Shown piece after piece: positions 16,647-26,040 of a DNA stretch of 64,000 nucleotides. The translations under genes and the position numbers were made by a program. The DNA is taken from positions 1-64,000 of the forward strand of contig CAZMYT010000007.1 of the NCBI GenBank assembly GCA_964570565.1, read 5' to 3'. Positions within the stretch are counted from its first letter, which is position 1, and every line of letters begins with the position of its first letter. The notes below the pieces were generated by a model that saw only the letters and a program-made list of their open reading frames with translations, did no database searches and had not been told where the DNA came from. Source of the DNA: W0P28-013 sp964570565. GTDB lineage: Bacteria; Bacteroidota; Bacteroidia; Bacteroidales; Paludibacteraceae.

Positions 16647-17723
16647 ATGTTAAAACGTTTAGATTGGTACATTATCAAGAAATATATCGGTACGTATCTT
16701 TTATCCATAGTACTGATTATTAGCATTTCTGTCATATTCGATTTTACAGAAAAGATTGATAATTTCATGGAAAATAGTGCCCCTGTGAAGGCTATCATTT
16801 TCGATTACTACATGAACTTCATCCCTTTCTTTACCAATATGTTTACACCGTTATTTTCATTTATTTCGGTAATTTTCTTTACCTCGAAATTGGCTAATAA
16901 CAGTGAAATCATAGCCATGTTAGCTGGCGGCATGAGTTTCAATAGATTATTACGTCCTTACTTTATATCCGCCACCCTCATTGGTATCTTCTCATTCTTA
17001 TTGATGGGATTTGTAATTCCACCCGCCAACAAAGTGCGGTTAGATTTTGAAGACAAATACGTAGATAAATTCAAATCGGAAATAGCACGTAATATACAAA
17101 TGGAGATAGAACCTGGTATTATTGTCTATTTCGAACGCTATGAAGAACGAACACAAGAGGGCTACCATTTTTCATTAGAAAAATTTGAAGGGAAAAAATT
17201 AGTATCACGTATGACAGCTAGCACGATTAAAATGGATTCCTTAAATCATTGGACTGTGAGAAATTACCTTATTCGCGATTTTAATGGTATGTATGAAACT
17301 ATCAACAAAGGAGGGTCATTGGATACCATCATAAATATGGATCCTGAGGATTTTTTCATCACGGCACAGCAAGCAGCTCAAATGACTAATCCTCAATTAA
17401 GACGCTATATCAACAAACAGGAAAAACGTGGATTAGGTAACATACAAGCATTTAAAGACGAGTATTACAAGCGTTTCTCTATGCCTTTAGCTTCCCTTAT
17501 TTTGACATTAATAGGTGTATCGCTTGCTTCGCGCAAAATTAGAGGCGGTATGGGGATCAATATTGGTATTGGACTGGCCTTAAGTGCTTTATTTATATTA
17601 TTTTCCACACTATCGAGTACATTTGCCATAAATGGTAGTATGAACCCACTATTAGCCGTTTGGTTACCAAATATACTATTTTTAATCACTGGATTGTTTT
17701 TGTATACCAAAGCTCCAAAATAA
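16647..17723 (+). CDS. LptF/LptG-family (YjgP/YjgQ) LPS export permease
   Basis: 358 residues. An N-terminal amphipathic segment and membrane helices around 15-35, 55-80 and 100-125 precede a periplasmic beta-jellyroll region (about 140-265), then three C-terminal helices (from about 275). This is the layout of the LptF/LptG inner-membrane subunits, which with LptB extract LPS for transport to the outer membrane. The segment FTSKLANNSEIIAMLAGGMS is the coupling helix region that contacts LptB. Family is clear; F versus G cannot be decided. It lies between tgt and mfd. Confidence 0.9.
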   Translation: MLKRLDWYIIKKYIGTYLLSIVLIISISVIFDFTEKIDNFMENSAPVKAIIFDYYMNFIPFFTNMFTPLFSFISVIFFTSKLANNSEIIAMLAGGMSFNRLLRPYFISATLIGIFSFLLMGFVIPPANKVRLDFEDKYVDKFKSEIARNIQMEIEPGIIVYFERYEERTQEGYHFSLEKFEGKKLVSRMTASTIKMDSLNHWTVRNYLIRDFNGMYETINKGGSLDTIINMDPEDFFITAQQAAQMTNPQLRRYINKQEKRGLGNIQAFKDEYYKRFSMPLASLILTLIGVSLASRKIRGGMGINIGIGLALSALFILFSTLSSTFAINGSMNPLLAVWLPNILFLITGLFLYTKAPK

Positions 17724-17742
17724 GATACGCGACTCAGAATAA

Positions 17743-20700
17743 GTGTTATTACACGATTTAATAGCTCATTATAACCAACATCCATGCATTAATCAAATCA
17801 TGGATTGGTTACAAAGCCCGAAACAACATTTGACCGTTTCGGGTTTATTGGCATCGTCCAAATCGGTCACATTGGGCACAGTTTTCGAAGCTTCACAACA
17901 ATCATTCCTAATTATACTGAACGATGCCGAAACTGCCGGCTACTGTTATCACGATTTAACACAAATGCTCGACAAGGAGCAAGTTGTCTATTTCCCGTCG
18001 GCCTACAAAAACCACCACAAGCATGGTACCAAAGATGCAGCAAACGAAATTTTACGTGCCGACACGCTAAGTCGTTTGCAAAGCGGCAAACCGTGCCTTG
18101 TCATTACCTATCCCGAAGCATTAGCCGAAAAAGTGGTATCTGCCAACACGTTCAATGCTAGCAAAATAACCATAAAAACTGGTGAGCATATTCCAAGTGA
18201 AAAAGTCATAGAGCAATTGGAATCACTCGGATTTGAATACGTGGACTTTGTGTATGAACCAGGACAATTTTCGATTCGTGGTAGTATCTTAGATATTTTC
18301 TCATTTGCCAATGAGCTACCCTATCGTGTCGATTTTTTTGGTGACGAAGTAGAAAGCATTCGCACATTCGACATTGAAAAACAGCTATCGTTAAATGAGC
18401 AAACCCAAATAACCATCGTTCCCGACATTGAAGCGTTAGAAGGTGAAACTATATCTTTGGTGGAGTTTATGTCGAATAAGACGTTTATTTGCGCTGATAA
18501 TCTACGTTTTATACGCGAACGCATCAATCAAATTTACGATGATGCGCTGGTAAAAGCCAACGAACAGACTAAAACAGCCACACTAACCAGCCGACTACTA
18601 ACTGGCGACACATTACTAGACCAAATTGAAACTAATAGAACCATTGAATTTGGGAAAAGCATCTATAACCAAGTTGAGCAAGTCAGTTTTCAGATATCTG
18701 CTCAACCTATTTTCCATAAAAATTTCGATTTAGTTACAGAACAATTCACCAAATACCTAACAGAAGGTTACACGCTTTATATTTCAAGTGATAGTAAAAA
18801 ACAAATTGATCGTATATCGAGCATTTTTGAAGAACGTGGAACCAACATTCCGTTCACGTCAATTTTAAAAACATTGCACGAAGGGTTTATTGATCACGAT
18901 TTACGCCTTTGTCTCTTTACCGATCATCAAATTTTCGATCGTTTTCATAAATTTACCTTACGCAGCGACATGGCACGTGCTGGTAAGGTGGCTATGACGC
19001 TTAAAGAGTTGAACCAATTCAAAGTAGGTGATTATGTGGTGCATATCGATCATGGTGTTGGAAAATTCGGCGGCTTACTAACCACCAATATCAATGGCCG
19101 CACACAAGAAGTCATTAAATTAATCTTTAAAGATGATGATGTCATTTTTGTAAGTATTCATGCCCTTCATCGCATTTCAAAATACAAAAGCAAAGAAGGT
19201 GAAGAACCACGCATCAACAAATTAGGAACTGGTGCTTGGGAGCGTTTAAAAGAGCGCACAAAAAGTAAAGTCAAAGACATCGCACGCGACCTCATAAAAC
19301 TCTACTCCCAACGCATGGCGCAAAAAGGATTTGAATATGGGCCTGATTGCTACCTACAACAAGAGCTCGAGGCTTCGTTTATCTACGAAGATACACCCGA
19401 TCAAGTAAAATCGACGGCCGATATTAAACGCGACATGGAATCGGAACGTCCCATGGATCGTTTGGTTTGTGGCGATGTAGGCTTTGGTAAAACAGAAGTG
19501 GCCATTCGCGCAGCATTTAAAGCCGTAACCAATGGCAAACAGGTGGCTGTACTCGTACCAACTACTGTACTAGCACTGCAACATTACAAAACATTTAGCG
19601 AACGATTAAAACAGTTTCCTTGTACTGTAGAATACATTAGTCGAGCTAAATCGACCAAACAAGTGAAAGATATTTTACAACGTTTATCAAAAGGAGAAAT
19701 TGATATTTTGGTTGGCACACATAAAATTGTAGGCAAAGATATTAAATTCAAAGATTTAGGCTTACTAATAATCGATGAAGAACAAAAATTTGGAGTGGCC
19801 ATCAAAGAGCGGTTAAAACAACTCAAAGTTAATGTGGACACACTAACCTTGACAGCCACGCCTATTCCACGTACCTTGCAATTTTCATTGATGGGAGCAC
19901 GCGATTTATCCATTATCAACACACCTCCACCAAATCGTTATCCAGTTTTCACCGAAGTAATTGACTTCGACGAAGCTATTATCAAAGAAGCAATTAATAA
20001 GGAGATGGAGCGTAACGGTCAAGTCTTCTTTATCAATAATCGGGTACAGAATATCTATTTATTAGCCGAAAAACTACGTAAACTAGTTCCTGAAGCACGT
20101 ATTGCAGTGGCACATGGTCAAATGCCCCCTGCCCAGTTGGAAGAAACTATCATGGATTTTATAAACTATGATTACGATATACTTTTGGCAACTACGGTTG
20201 TTGAATCTGGTATTGATATGCCCAATGTGAATACCATCATTGTAAACAAAGCTAATTTATTTGGATTAAGCGATTTACATCAATTACGTGGACGCGTAGG
20301 ACGTAGCAATAAAAAAGCCTACTGTTATCTTATAGCACCTCCGATGAAAGAATTAACCGACGATGCACGTCGTCGCTTACAAGCTATCGAAACCTTTGCC
20401 GATTTGGGAAGTGGTTTTAATATTGCTATGCAAGATTTGGATATTCGTGGTGCTGGAAACATGTTAGGTGCCGAACAAAGTGGATTTATAGCCGACTTAG
20501 GTTATGAAACTTATCAAAAGATTTTAAACGAAGCGATGACCGAACTTCGTGAGGAAGAATTTGCAGAACTGTTTGTTGACGAACCTCGAAAAAACACCTT
20601 CGTCAGTGAATGTCAAATTGAATCGGATTTAAATCTCATGTTCCCTTCAGATTATATTCTAAATGTATCGGAACGTATGACACTTTATCGCGAACTCGAT

Positions 20701-21060
20701 AACCTAAATGACGAAAAATCACTTCAAGATTTTGAAACACGCTTAATTGACCGTTTTGGCCCAATTCCAAGTCCAGCTAAAGATTTAATGATTGTTTTAC
20801 GTATCCGTTGGCGCGCTTTACAACTCGGTATAGAACGCATAGTTTTGAAAAATGGGCGTATGACATTATACCTAGTAGGCAAGGATACTTCGCCTTATTA
20901 CCAATCGTCTGCTTTCACTGCATTGCTTACGTACATTGGTGCACATCCACACGCATGTAAATTAGGTGAAAAGGACGGCAAACGTTTTGCCACCTTCTCT
21001 TCAGTCAATTATGCATCAGAGGCTTATGCCATTTTTGAGGACATTACCCCGCAAAATTAG
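17743..21060 (+). CDS. mfd: Transcription-repair coupling factor
   Basis: 1105 residues, slightly shorter than E. coli Mfd. Mfd removes RNA polymerase stalled at lesions and recruits UvrA. In order: UvrB-like domains (about 1-330), the CarD-like RNAP-interacting domain (FKVGDYVVHIDHGVGKFGG), the RecG-like helicase with Walker A GDVGFGKTE and DEEQ box, LTATPIPRTLQ, VVESGIDMPNVNT and HQLRGRVGRS, then the C-terminal regulatory domain. The start is GTG at 17743 (MLLHDLIAHYNQHP), 19 nt after the permease stop; no better ATG preserves the N-terminal homology. Confidence 0.97.
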   Translation: MLLHDLIAHYNQHPCINQIMDWLQSPKQHLTVSGLLASSKSVTLGTVFEASQQSFLIILNDAETAGYCYHDLTQMLDKEQVVYFPSAYKNHHKHGTKDAANEILRADTLSRLQSGKPCLVITYPEALAEKVVSANTFNASKITIKTGEHIPSEKVIEQLESLGFEYVDFVYEPGQFSIRGSILDIFSFANELPYRVDFFGDEVESIRTFDIEKQLSLNEQTQITIVPDIEALEGETISLVEFMSNKTFICADNLRFIRERINQIYDDALVKANEQTKTATLTSRLLTGDTLLDQIETNRTIEFGKSIYNQVEQVSFQISAQPIFHKNFDLVTEQFTKYLTEGYTLYISSDSKKQIDRISSIFEERGTNIPFTSILKTLHEGFIDHDLRLCLFTDHQIFDRFHKFTLRSDMARAGKVAMTLKELNQFKVGDYVVHIDHGVGKFGGLLTTNINGRTQEVIKLIFKDDDVIFVSIHALHRISKYKSKEGEEPRINKLGTGAWERLKERTKSKVKDIARDLIKLYSQRMAQKGFEYGPDCYLQQELEASFIYEDTPDQVKSTADIKRDMESERPMDRLVCGDVGFGKTEVAIRAAFKAVTNGKQVAVLVPTTVLALQHYKTFSERLKQFPCTVEYISRAKSTKQVKDILQRLSKGEIDILVGTHKIVGKDIKFKDLGLLIIDEEQKFGVAIKERLKQLKVNVDTLTLTATPIPRTLQFSLMGARDLSIINTPPPNRYPVFTEVIDFDEAIIKEAINKEMERNGQVFFINNRVQNIYLLAEKLRKLVPEARIAVAHGQMPPAQLEETIMDFINYDYDILLATTVVESGIDMPNVNTIIVNKANLFGLSDLHQLRGRVGRSNKKAYCYLIAPPMKELTDDARRRLQAIETFADLGSGFNIAMQDLDIRGAGNMLGAEQSGFIADLGYETYQKILNEAMTELREEEFAELFVDEPRKNTFVSECQIESDLNLMFPSDYILNVSERMTLYRELDNLNDEKSLQDFETRLIDRFGPIPSPAKDLMIVLRIRWRALQLGIERIVLKNGRMTLYLVGKDTSPYYQSSAFTALLTYIGAHPHACKLGEKDGKRFATFSSVNYASEAYAIFEDITPQN

Positions 21061-21123
21061 TCTGCTCAATTTAACATTTTTAAAATTTAACACTTTTTTT
21101 TAGTTTGTAAGGATAGAATATTT

Positions 21124-21131
21124 TATCTTTG
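21124..21131 (+). promoter_or_regulatory. -7 promoter box for the first amylase
   Basis: TATCTTTG with TTTG at 21104-21107 upstream. The leader to the ATG is unusually long (115 nt) and contains a 15-codon mini-ORF at 21172-21219. Confidence 0.55.
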
Positions 21132-21246
21132 CTCCTCTATTGTTTTGTATAATTGACAAAACCAACTCGTTATGAATCTATTTCAGAATTTTAGTTCACT
21201 AGTAAATTACTGTCAATAAGCTATAAAACCATTAAAACTACGTTCC

Positions 21247-23766
21247 ATGAAAAAACTTTTCACACTTTTTGTAGTCCTTTTAGTCACCACATGGAGTCTT
21301 TGGGCTGGTAACTTTGCTGTGTGTGTAAATGGGTCAACTTACTACACAACTACGCAAGGTGATGAATTGGAAGGATATACCCAATATTATGTAAAAGGTG
21401 TATCACTCGCAACCAATGATTTAATAACCGTTTACGATAAAGATAATGCTGCCGGATGGGCGGTGACTGTACTCAACCAATACTCTGTAGCAGGCTGTTT
21501 TACCGCAAGCACATCAGGTATAACCTGTACCAAAGCTGGTTTGTACGATATTTACATCAAAATGAAATATCAGGCAGACGAAATTTATATTGGAGCGTCT
21601 TCCGAAACCACACCTACAAGTCCAGATAATACAAACCCCACGGACCCTACTGACCCAACAGATCCGACAGATCCGACTGACCCAACCGACCCTACAGATC
21701 CAGTAGATCCTGGAACAAGTGAGTACACACCTGGCAATTATAGTTCACCTGTACCAAGCCAATGTACCGATGTAATGATTCAAGCCTTCTATTGGGATTC
21801 TTATCTATCAACAGCCAAATATGGTACTACAAAATGGAATGCGCTCAATCAACAAGCGAGTGAATTAGCTGGTTATTTTGATTTAGTATGGCTTGCTCCA
21901 TCCGCTAAATCAAGTGGTGGTACAGGCTATCATCCAAGTCAATGGTGTAATCAAACAAGTGCACATGGTTCACTATCCGAGCTACAATCGCTCATTAAAA
22001 ATTTACATGCTGGAGGATCTAAAGTTATTGCTGATATTGTAGTTAACCATAAAGATAACAAAAGTACTTGGTGTGATTTTTGGGCTGAAGATTTCGGTAC
22101 ATTAGGAAAATATGAACTCAATGCCAGCCATATATGCAAAGACGACGAAGTAAATACAAGTTCATCAGGTACTTGCAAAGGCGCTGCTACTGGAGCTAAC
22201 GACACAGGCGAAAAATACGGAGCTGCACGCGACCTAGATCACACCAACAAATACGTTCAAGATGCGGTAAAAGCCTATTTAAAATGGCTCAAATATGAGA
22301 TGAAATACGATGGTTGGCGTTTCGACGTGGCCAAAGGATTTAGCGCTAATTATTTTGGCGACTACGCTGCTGACGCGCAAAGTTATTTCTCTGTTGGTGA
22401 ATATTTAGATGGTAACTACGACCTACTCAATGGCTGGGTAAATGGTACTGGCAATAGATCAACAGCCTTCGACTTTTCATTAAAATTTAATGGATTAAAT
22501 AACGGACTAGCTAAAGGCGATTTAACTAAATTGGTTTGGAATGGCCAGCCAGCTGGTATGATTCATAGCGATTTACGTAAATTTGCCGTCACACTAGTAG
22601 ATAATCACGATACATTTGAACGTAGCAATGGTAACGATTTTGCAGGAATCGACAGCAAAGATTTAATTCTACAAGCTAACGCATTTCTATTAAGCTCACC
22701 AGGTGTGCCTTGCATTTTCTATCCACATTGGGCACGCTATAAATCAGACATCCAAAAAATGATTTTAGCCCGTAAAGCGGTAGGAATTCATAGTCAAAGT
22801 GCCGTTACGGTGAACGATACTGGTGCTGATAAATATGTGGCAACAGCCACTGGAACCAATGGAACTTTAATGGTGAAAATAGGTTCAGGAAGTGGAAGTA
22901 ATACTACTCCATCGGGCTATACAAAAGCAGCAAGTGGAACCAATTGGGCGATGTACATCAAAACAACTACAGACCCAACTCCAAAACTCATTGTAGCACC
23001 AGCAGGTGGAAAATATACCGATAGTGTAACTGTATCAATGGAAGCATTAAATGGTGGAACTATTTATTACACAACCGACGGCACCACACCCAATACGTCA
23101 TCGACCATTTATAGCGCTCCTATCAAATTTACAGCTACAACTACCTTAAAAGCATTTGTAAAAAATGGTAGCGTACAAACTACTGTTCAAACACAAGAAT
23201 ACACAATTAAAGAAGCACAAACTTGGCCTATTACCGTAAGCTTCTATAAACCATCGAATTGGACAAAAGTTAATTTATACGCATGGGCAACCGACGCTTC
23301 GCTAACCAAATACCTAGGAGCATGGCCTGGCACCACCTTAACCACAGAGGAAAATGGTTGGTATAAACACACATTCGATGCAACCATAAAAGAAGTCAAT
23401 TTTATTTTTAATAATGGCACAAGTCAAACAAGCGACTTATATACGAACGAGGATGTATGTTATTCTTGGACAGGTGTTTCTGAAAAACTTGAAGAAGATT
23501 GTTCTGTAACACCAATACAACAAGTGTCAAATGATGCCTCGTTTACCATTTACCCAAATCCAACACAAAGCACTCTTTATCTAACAGCTCAAACCACAAT
23601 TAATAACATTGAGATTTATTCGTGTATGGGAACACTTATCAGCCGAACCAACGCAAGTGATAGAAACGAAACTGTTGATGTGTCGCACTTCGTACCAGGC
23701 ATGTATCTCATTCGAACAACGCTGTCTGACGGAAAAATATCGACCAGCAAGTTTATAAAAAATTAA
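21247..23766 (+). CDS. Secreted alpha-amylase (GH13) with starch-binding and T9SS domains
   Basis: 839 residues. Signal peptide about 1-20; an N-terminal domain of about 100 residues; a TDP-repeat linker (about 130-155); then a GH13 barrel with Asp360 (GWRFDVAKG, nucleophile), Glu385 (VGEYLDG) and Asp455 (VDNHDT). A chitobiase-C/Fn3-associated-like domain follows (GGTIYYTTDGTTPN). After it comes a CBM26-like starch-binding module (TVSFYKPSNWTKVNLYAW ... FIFNNGT), and finally a T9SS sorting domain (FTIYPNPTQSTLYL ... GMYLIRTTL). It should hydrolyse internal alpha-1,4 bonds of starch outside the cell. It is monocistronic. Domain borders are by eye. Confidence 0.92.
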   Translation: MKKLFTLFVVLLVTTWSLWAGNFAVCVNGSTYYTTTQGDELEGYTQYYVKGVSLATNDLITVYDKDNAAGWAVTVLNQYSVAGCFTASTSGITCTKAGLYDIYIKMKYQADEIYIGASSETTPTSPDNTNPTDPTDPTDPTDPTDPTDPTDPVDPGTSEYTPGNYSSPVPSQCTDVMIQAFYWDSYLSTAKYGTTKWNALNQQASELAGYFDLVWLAPSAKSSGGTGYHPSQWCNQTSAHGSLSELQSLIKNLHAGGSKVIADIVVNHKDNKSTWCDFWAEDFGTLGKYELNASHICKDDEVNTSSSGTCKGAATGANDTGEKYGAARDLDHTNKYVQDAVKAYLKWLKYEMKYDGWRFDVAKGFSANYFGDYAADAQSYFSVGEYLDGNYDLLNGWVNGTGNRSTAFDFSLKFNGLNNGLAKGDLTKLVWNGQPAGMIHSDLRKFAVTLVDNHDTFERSNGNDFAGIDSKDLILQANAFLLSSPGVPCIFYPHWARYKSDIQKMILARKAVGIHSQSAVTVNDTGADKYVATATGTNGTLMVKIGSGSGSNTTPSGYTKAASGTNWAMYIKTTTDPTPKLIVAPAGGKYTDSVTVSMEALNGGTIYYTTDGTTPNTSSTIYSAPIKFTATTTLKAFVKNGSVQTTVQTQEYTIKEAQTWPITVSFYKPSNWTKVNLYAWATDASLTKYLGAWPGTTLTTEENGWYKHTFDATIKEVNFIFNNGTSQTSDLYTNEDVCYSWTGVSEKLEEDCSVTPIQQVSNDASFTIYPNPTQSTLYLTAQTTINNIEIYSCMGTLISRTNASDRNETVDVSHFVPGMYLIRTTLSDGKISTSKFIKN
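21637..21711 (+). repeat. 9-bp tandem repeat encoding a Thr-Asp-Pro linker
   Basis: About eight degenerate copies of a 9-bp unit (ACNGAYCCN) encode TDP TDP TDP... between the N-terminal domain and the GH13 catalytic domain. It is a minisatellite likely to vary in copy number between strains. Confidence 0.85.
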
Positions 23767-23778
23767 CTTCAAATATTT

Positions 23779-23808
23779 AAAAGCCACTTCTAAAAAAGTG
23801 GCTTTTTT
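23779..23808 (+). terminator. Terminator after the first amylase
   Basis: An 11-bp perfect stem (23779-23789 with 23796-23806) and a 6-nt loop with a T-run. Confidence 0.85.
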
Positions 23809-23879
23809 AATATCTTTATCGCCATATATCGTATTGGAAAATAGCGCAAAAAGCACTTGTGTAATAAATAAAAAAAGCG

Positions 23880-23887
23880 TACCTTTG
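23880..23887 (+). promoter_or_regulatory. -7 promoter box for rpsA
   Basis: TACCTTTG, 62 nt before the rpsA ATG. Confidence 0.6.
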
Positions 23888-23908
23888 CACCCGATTTTAC
23901 TCAACATA

Positions 23909-23962
23909 ATGTCTAACCCATTTATTTCTGAAAAAACTTTATTACAAAGATGGAAGAATTAA
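23909..23962 (+). other. Short upstream ORF overlapping the rpsA start
   Basis: ATG at 23909 opens a 17-codon frame (MSNPFISEKTLLQRWKN) that ends 13 nt inside rpsA in a different frame. It is the first ATG downstream of the -7 box. If translated it would compete with or couple to rpsA initiation. This could be chance; no expression evidence is visible. Confidence 0.3.
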
Positions 23963-25899
23963 ACAAAAAAATGGCTGCTTCAGCAGCTGATTTCGATTGG
24001 GATTCATACGCAAAAGGCGATGTAATGACCAGCGAAGCAAAAGCAGAATTAACTGCAAAATATGACAACACTTTAAACCAAGTTAAGGACAAAGAAGTTG
24101 TCATGGGAACTATTATTTCGATGAACAAACGTGAAGTTGTTGTTAACATCGGTTTCAAATCAGATGGTATCATTCCAATGAGCGAATTTCGCTACAATCC
24201 TGATTTAAAAATTGGTGACAAAGTTGAAGTTTTCATCGAAAACCAAGAAGACAAAAAAGGTCAGTTGCTCCTTTCTCACAAAGCAGCACGCACATCTCGC
24301 TCTTGGGATCGTGTAAACGAAGCACTCGAATCAGAAGAAATCGTTAAAGGTTTTGTTAAATGTCGTACCAAAGGCGGTATGATTGTTGACATCTTCGGTA
24401 TCGAAGCATTCTTACCAGGTTCACAAATCGACGTGAAACCTATCCGTGACTACGATGTATTCGTAAACAAAACAATGGAATTCAAAGTGGTTAAAATCAA
24501 CCAAGAATTCAAAAACGTTGTTGTGTCACACAAAGCGCTTATTGAAGCTGAACTTGAATTGCAGAAAAAAGAAATCATCGGTAAACTTGAAAAAGGCCAA
24601 GTACTCGAAGGTATCGTTAAAAACATCACATCTTATGGTGTATTTATCGACTTGGGCGGCGTAGACGGTTTGATTCACATCACCGACTTAAGCTGGGGTC
24701 GCGTTAACCATCCAGAAGAAATTGTAACACTTGATCAAAAAATCAACGTGGTTATTCTTGACTTTGATGATGAGAAAAAACGTATCGCTCTTGGTTTAAA
24801 ACAATTAACTCCACACCCTTGGGATGCTTTGGATGCTAACTTAAAAGTAGGCGACAAAGTAAAAGGTAAAGTAGTTGTTATGGCTGACTACGGTGCTTTC
24901 ATCGAAGTTATTCCTGGCGTTGAAGGTTTAATCCACGTATCAGAAATGAGCTGGAGCCAACACCTTCGTAGCGCTCAAGACTTCTTGAAAGTAGGTAACG
25001 AAGTGGAAGCAGTTATTTTAACTTTGGATCGCGACGAACGTAAAATGTCACTTGGTATCAAACAATTGAAATCTGATCCTTGGGAAAATATTGACACTAA
25101 ATATGCAGTTGGTTCAAAACACACTGCTAAAGTGCGTAACTTTACTAACTTTGGTGTATTTGTAGAAATTGAAGAAGGTATCGATGGTTTAATTCACATC
25201 AGCGACTTAAGCTGGACGAAAAAAATCAAACACCCATCTGAATTTACTCAAATCGGTTCAGAAATCGAAGTAGTAGTTCTCGAAATAGACAAAGATAACC
25301 GTCGTTTGAGCTTAGGCCACAAACAATTGGAAGAAAATCCTTGGGATGTATTCGAAACTATCTTTACTCCTGATAGCATCCACGAAGGCACAATCATCGA
25401 AATGCTTGATAAAGGTGCAGTAGTTGCTCTTCCTTATGGTGTTGAAGGTTTTGCTACCCCAAAACACTTGGTAAAAGAAGATGGTACAACTGCTAAAATG
25501 GATGAAAAATTGAACTTCAAAGTAATTGAATTCAATAAAGATTCTAAACGCATTATCTTATCACACAGCCGTATTCACGAAGATGCTGCGAAAACCGCTG
25601 CTCCTGCAGTAGAAAGCGCATCGGAAGCTGCTCCTAAAAAAGCTGCGAAAAAAGCTGCTGTAAAAGAAGAAACTCCAGCAATGGAAAAAACTACTTTAGG
25701 TGATATTCAGTCATTATCTGATTTAAAAGATCAAATGGTTGCTAAAGCAACTAAAAAATTGATTGAAAAAGAAGAAGCTAAAAACGCAGAAGAAAAACCT
25801 GCTAAAAAAGCAACTAAAAAAGTAGCCGCTAAAGATGAAGAAGAAAAACCTGCTAAAAAAACAGCTGCTAAAAAAGCAACTAAAAAAGACGCAGAATAA
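23950..25899 (+). CDS. rpsA: 30S ribosomal protein S1
   Basis: 649 residues. Six S1 (OB-fold) repeats run from about residue 35 to 545 (EVVVNIGFKSDGIIP; GVFIDLGGVDGLIH; GAFIEVIPGVEGLIH; GVFVEIEEGIDGLIH among them). S1 binds mRNA on the 30S subunit, which matters in a phylum that hardly uses Shine-Dalgarno pairing. The protein is longer than E. coli S1 (557) because of a C-terminal tail of about 95 residues rich in Lys, Ala and Glu with repeated KKAAKKA/EEKPAKKA units, resembling histone H1 tails. It has its own promoter and a strong terminator. The start ATG overlaps a short upstream ORF. Confidence 0.96.
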   Translation: MEELNKKMAASAADFDWDSYAKGDVMTSEAKAELTAKYDNTLNQVKDKEVVMGTIISMNKREVVVNIGFKSDGIIPMSEFRYNPDLKIGDKVEVFIENQEDKKGQLLLSHKAARTSRSWDRVNEALESEEIVKGFVKCRTKGGMIVDIFGIEAFLPGSQIDVKPIRDYDVFVNKTMEFKVVKINQEFKNVVVSHKALIEAELELQKKEIIGKLEKGQVLEGIVKNITSYGVFIDLGGVDGLIHITDLSWGRVNHPEEIVTLDQKINVVILDFDDEKKRIALGLKQLTPHPWDALDANLKVGDKVKGKVVVMADYGAFIEVIPGVEGLIHVSEMSWSQHLRSAQDFLKVGNEVEAVILTLDRDERKMSLGIKQLKSDPWENIDTKYAVGSKHTAKVRNFTNFGVFVEIEEGIDGLIHISDLSWTKKIKHPSEFTQIGSEIEVVVLEIDKDNRRLSLGHKQLEENPWDVFETIFTPDSIHEGTIIEMLDKGAVVALPYGVEGFATPKHLVKEDGTTAKMDEKLNFKVIEFNKDSKRIILSHSRIHEDAAKTAAPAVESASEAAPKKAAKKAAVKEETPAMEKTTLGDIQSLSDLKDQMVAKATKKLIEKEEAKNAEEKPAKKATKKVAAKDEEEKPAKKTAAKKATKKDAE

Positions 25900-25915
25900 T
25901 TTTTAGTCTATCCAT

Positions 25916-25953
25916 AAAAAAGCCGTTTCTAATCTTATAGAAACGGCTTTTTT
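25916..25953. terminator. Bidirectional terminator between rpsA and the outer-membrane protein gene
   Basis: A perfect 15-bp stem (25916-25930 with 25939-25953) with an 8-nt loop. A-rich and T-rich flanks let it work for both converging genes. Confidence 0.88.
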
Positions 25954-26040
25954 TATTCTTCTATCCCCAAGTAAAAACCTATATAAATAAAAAAAAGATG
26001 AAGTATTACTCCACCTTTTTATATCTTACAACACTATTTA

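Noticed and set aside
21637..21711. Possible CRISPR array
   Set aside because: The repeat is a 9-bp coding unit in frame with no spacers.
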